The notes under the pieces: model-generated | Databases searched by the model: none | The model's input: the letters and a program-made list of their open reading frames with translations, nothing else | Told to the model about the DNA's origin: nothing | In this document: one piece after another, positions 12,428-13,613 of the stretch | Layout: each line of letters starts with the position of its first letter | How positions within the stretch are numbered: position 1 is the first letter of the stretch | Translations under genes and position numbers: made by a program | Source of the DNA: Pedosphaera sp. | GTDB taxonomy: Bacteria; Verrucomicrobiota; Verrucomicrobiia; Limisphaerales; SIAT01 | Assembly: GCA_009691645.1 (NCBI GenBank) | Contig: SIAT01000030.1 | Span: 1-13,613 of the forward strand | Direction: 5' to 3' | DNA length: 13,613 bases

Positions 12428-13453
12428 ATGCCCGCCAAAGTTTATACCGACACAGACGCCGACCTGAAGGTGTTCAAGAACAAAACCCTCGCTGTGCTCG
12501 GCTTCGGCTCGCAGGGCCACGCGCACGCGCTGAACCTGAAGGAGAGCGGTTGCAACGTCATCATCGGCCTGTACGACACCAGCAAGTCAATCGCTGTGGC
12601 TCGTGAGAAGGGCTTCGAAGTGGTGCCGACCGCCGAGGCGGTCCGCCGCGGGGACGTGATTTTTGTCGCGCTGCCCGACACCAAGCAGGCGGCTGTGTAC
12701 ACGAAGGATATTGCCCCGAACCTCACCAAGGGCAAGACGCTCCTTTTCAGCCACGGCTTCTCGATCCATTTCAAAACGATTGTCCCGCCGAAGAACGTGA
12801 ATGTCATCATGGTCGCGCCGAAGGGCCCCGGCCACATCGTCCGTCGCCAGTACACCGAGGGCAAGGGCGTGCCCGCTCTCATCGCTGTCCACCAGAACCC
12901 CGGCAAGGACGCCAAGAAGATCGCCCTCGCGTGGGCCAAGGGCGTCGGCGGCACGCGCGCTGGGGTCATCGAGACCGATTTCAAGGAAGAGACCGAGACG
13001 GATCTTTTCGGCGAGCAGACGGTTCTCTGCGGCGGCGCCAGCGCGCTGGTGCAGGCAGGCTTCGAGGTGCTGACCGAGGCGGGTTATTCGCCGGAGATGG
13101 CTTATTTCGAGTGCTTGCACGAGTTGAAGCTCATCGTGGATTTGATGAATGAATCGGGCATCGCCGGGATGCGCTTCTCCATTTCCGAGACGGCTAAGTG
13201 GGGCGACGTGAGCGTTGGCCCGAAGATCATCGATGCCTCGGTGAAGAAGCGGATGAAAGTCGCGCTCAAGAATATTCAGTCGGGCAAGTTCGCCCGCGAC
13301 TGGATCGACGAATACAAGGGCGGCTACAAGAAGTACAACGCTCTCCTCAAAAAAGGCCAGCAGCACCCGATCGAGAAGACCGGTGCCCGGCTCCGCGGCT
13401 TGATGCCGTGGATGAAGAAGCGCGCCATCACCGGCGTGCAAGCCGCCTACTAA
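12428..13453 (+). CDS. ilvC: Ketol-acid reductoisomerase, class I
   Basis: IlvC converts acetolactate or acetohydroxybutyrate to the dihydroxy acid by a Mg-dependent alkyl shift and NAD(P)H reduction, the second common step of valine, leucine and isoleucine synthesis. At 341 residues it is the short class I form. Seen are the Rossmann motif GFGSQGHAHA (25-34), catalytic His109 in LFSHGFSIHF, VAPKGPGHIVRRQY (129-142), the metal ligands Asp192 and Glu196 in ETDLFGEQ, Glu228 and Glu232 in YFECLHELK, and Ser253 in RFSISETA. The loop that usually reads RKGSKS and binds the NADPH 2'-phosphate here reads YDTSKS (49-54), with Tyr-Asp instead of Arg. ATG 12428 follows a C/A-rich leader with no Shine-Dalgarno site. 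A strong terminator follows the stop codon by 16 bp. Confidence 0.98.
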   Translation: MPAKVYTDTDADLKVFKNKTLAVLGFGSQGHAHALNLKESGCNVIIGLYDTSKSIAVAREKGFEVVPTAEAVRRGDVIFVALPDTKQAAVYTKDIAPNLTKGKTLLFSHGFSIHFKTIVPPKNVNVIMVAPKGPGHIVRRQYTEGKGVPALIAVHQNPGKDAKKIALAWAKGVGGTRAGVIETDFKEETETDLFGEQTVLCGGASALVQAGFEVLTEAGYSPEMAYFECLHELKLIVDLMNESGIAGMRFSISETAKWGDVSVGPKIIDASVKKRMKVALKNIQSGKFARDWIDEYKGGYKKYNALLKKGQQHPIEKTGARLRGLMPWMKKRAITGVQAAY

Positions 13454-13469
13454 ACCGCCTATTTTTCAT

Positions 13470-13499
13470 AAAAGGCGCTCCTGCGGGGGCGCCTTTTTT
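13470..13499 (+). terminator. Rho-independent terminator of ilvN-ilvC
   Basis: A 12-bp stem is formed by AAAAGGCGCTCC and GGGGCGCCTTTT, with one T-G wobble, closing a TGCG tetraloop of the UNCG class. It runs into TTTTTT (13494-13499). This is a strong intrinsic terminator just after the ilvC stop. Confidence 0.9.
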
Positions 13500-13552
13500 G
13501 TGCAACGAAAAAAGACTGGCGCGCGTCGACTGTCATGGATACGTTCTATTGT

Positions 13553-13613
13553 ATGACTGAGAGAGCAAAACCATTAGTAATAGTGTGCGGCTGGCTTCTT
13601 GCCGTTGTCGTTT
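13553..13613 (+). CDS. 5' end of an unidentified gene, runs off window
   Basis: ATG 13553 opens a frame with no stop to the window end. The 20 visible residues read MTERAKPLVIVCGWLLAVVV: a short charged start followed by a strongly hydrophobic run, as in a signal peptide or first membrane segment. An in-frame ATG at 13535 could add six residues. No Shine-Dalgarno site precedes either. The location just after the ilvC terminator suits a new transcription unit. The family cannot be determined from this fragment. Confidence 0.4.
   Translation, partial: MTERAKPLVIVCGWLLAVVV

Noticed and set aside
1..13613. CRISPR array, prophage, toxin-antitoxin or other defence system
   Set aside because: No regularly spaced repeats, integrase, structural phage genes, Cas motifs or small paired toxin-antitoxin frames were seen.

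Overview
The window looks like a chromosomal stretch from a GC-rich bacterium of the PVC group, most likely a Verrucomicrobiota member. This is inferred from three things: a SecA with an extra segment of about 100 residues in its preprotein cross-linking domain, a Tat-exported Gfo/Idh/MocA oxidoreductase, and the scarcity of Shine-Dalgarno sites. No single marker proves the assignment.

Layout. Positions 1-832 hold no convincing intact gene. They contain short minus-strand reading frames and one frameshifted remnant, so the stretch reads as decayed or acquired DNA. It ends at a tRNA-His-like gene (876-947) whose two halves do not pair properly. Next come a DhnA/LacD-type class I aldolase (976-1809) and a secA-gatB pair (1906-6458). 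A minus-strand Tat-exported oxidoreductase (6570-7994) follows, separated from gatB by a hairpin terminator. Divergent from it is mpl (8119-9501), the murein tripeptide recycling ligase. A secreted TPR protein on the minus strand (9514-10869) ends 12 bp from mpl. Divergent from the TPR gene is a metallo-beta-lactamase-fold protein with an N-terminal XRE-like helix-turn-helix (10964-11788). Then come ilvN (11893-12366) and ilvC (12428-13453), closed by a strong terminator. A new reading frame starts near 13553 and runs off the window.

The genes are mostly housekeeping: protein export, Gln-tRNA/Asn-tRNA amidation, cell-wall recycling and branched-chain amino-acid synthesis. ilvN and ilvC form a functional pair, but the catalytic acetolactate synthase subunit (ilvB) is not next to them, and gatC and gatA are not next to gatB.

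The most interesting points are the apparently chimeric tRNA-His at the edge of the decayed region; a shared promoter pattern (TTGAC[G/C], 17-bp spacer, TA[A/G]nTT) before the tRNA, secA and ilvN; possible leaderless starts at several genes; the HTH-MBL fusion with a pure (GCG)8 alanine tract; and an unusual cofactor-specificity loop in IlvC. I did not find a clear new multi-gene system such as a defence island, CRISPR array or biosynthetic cluster.
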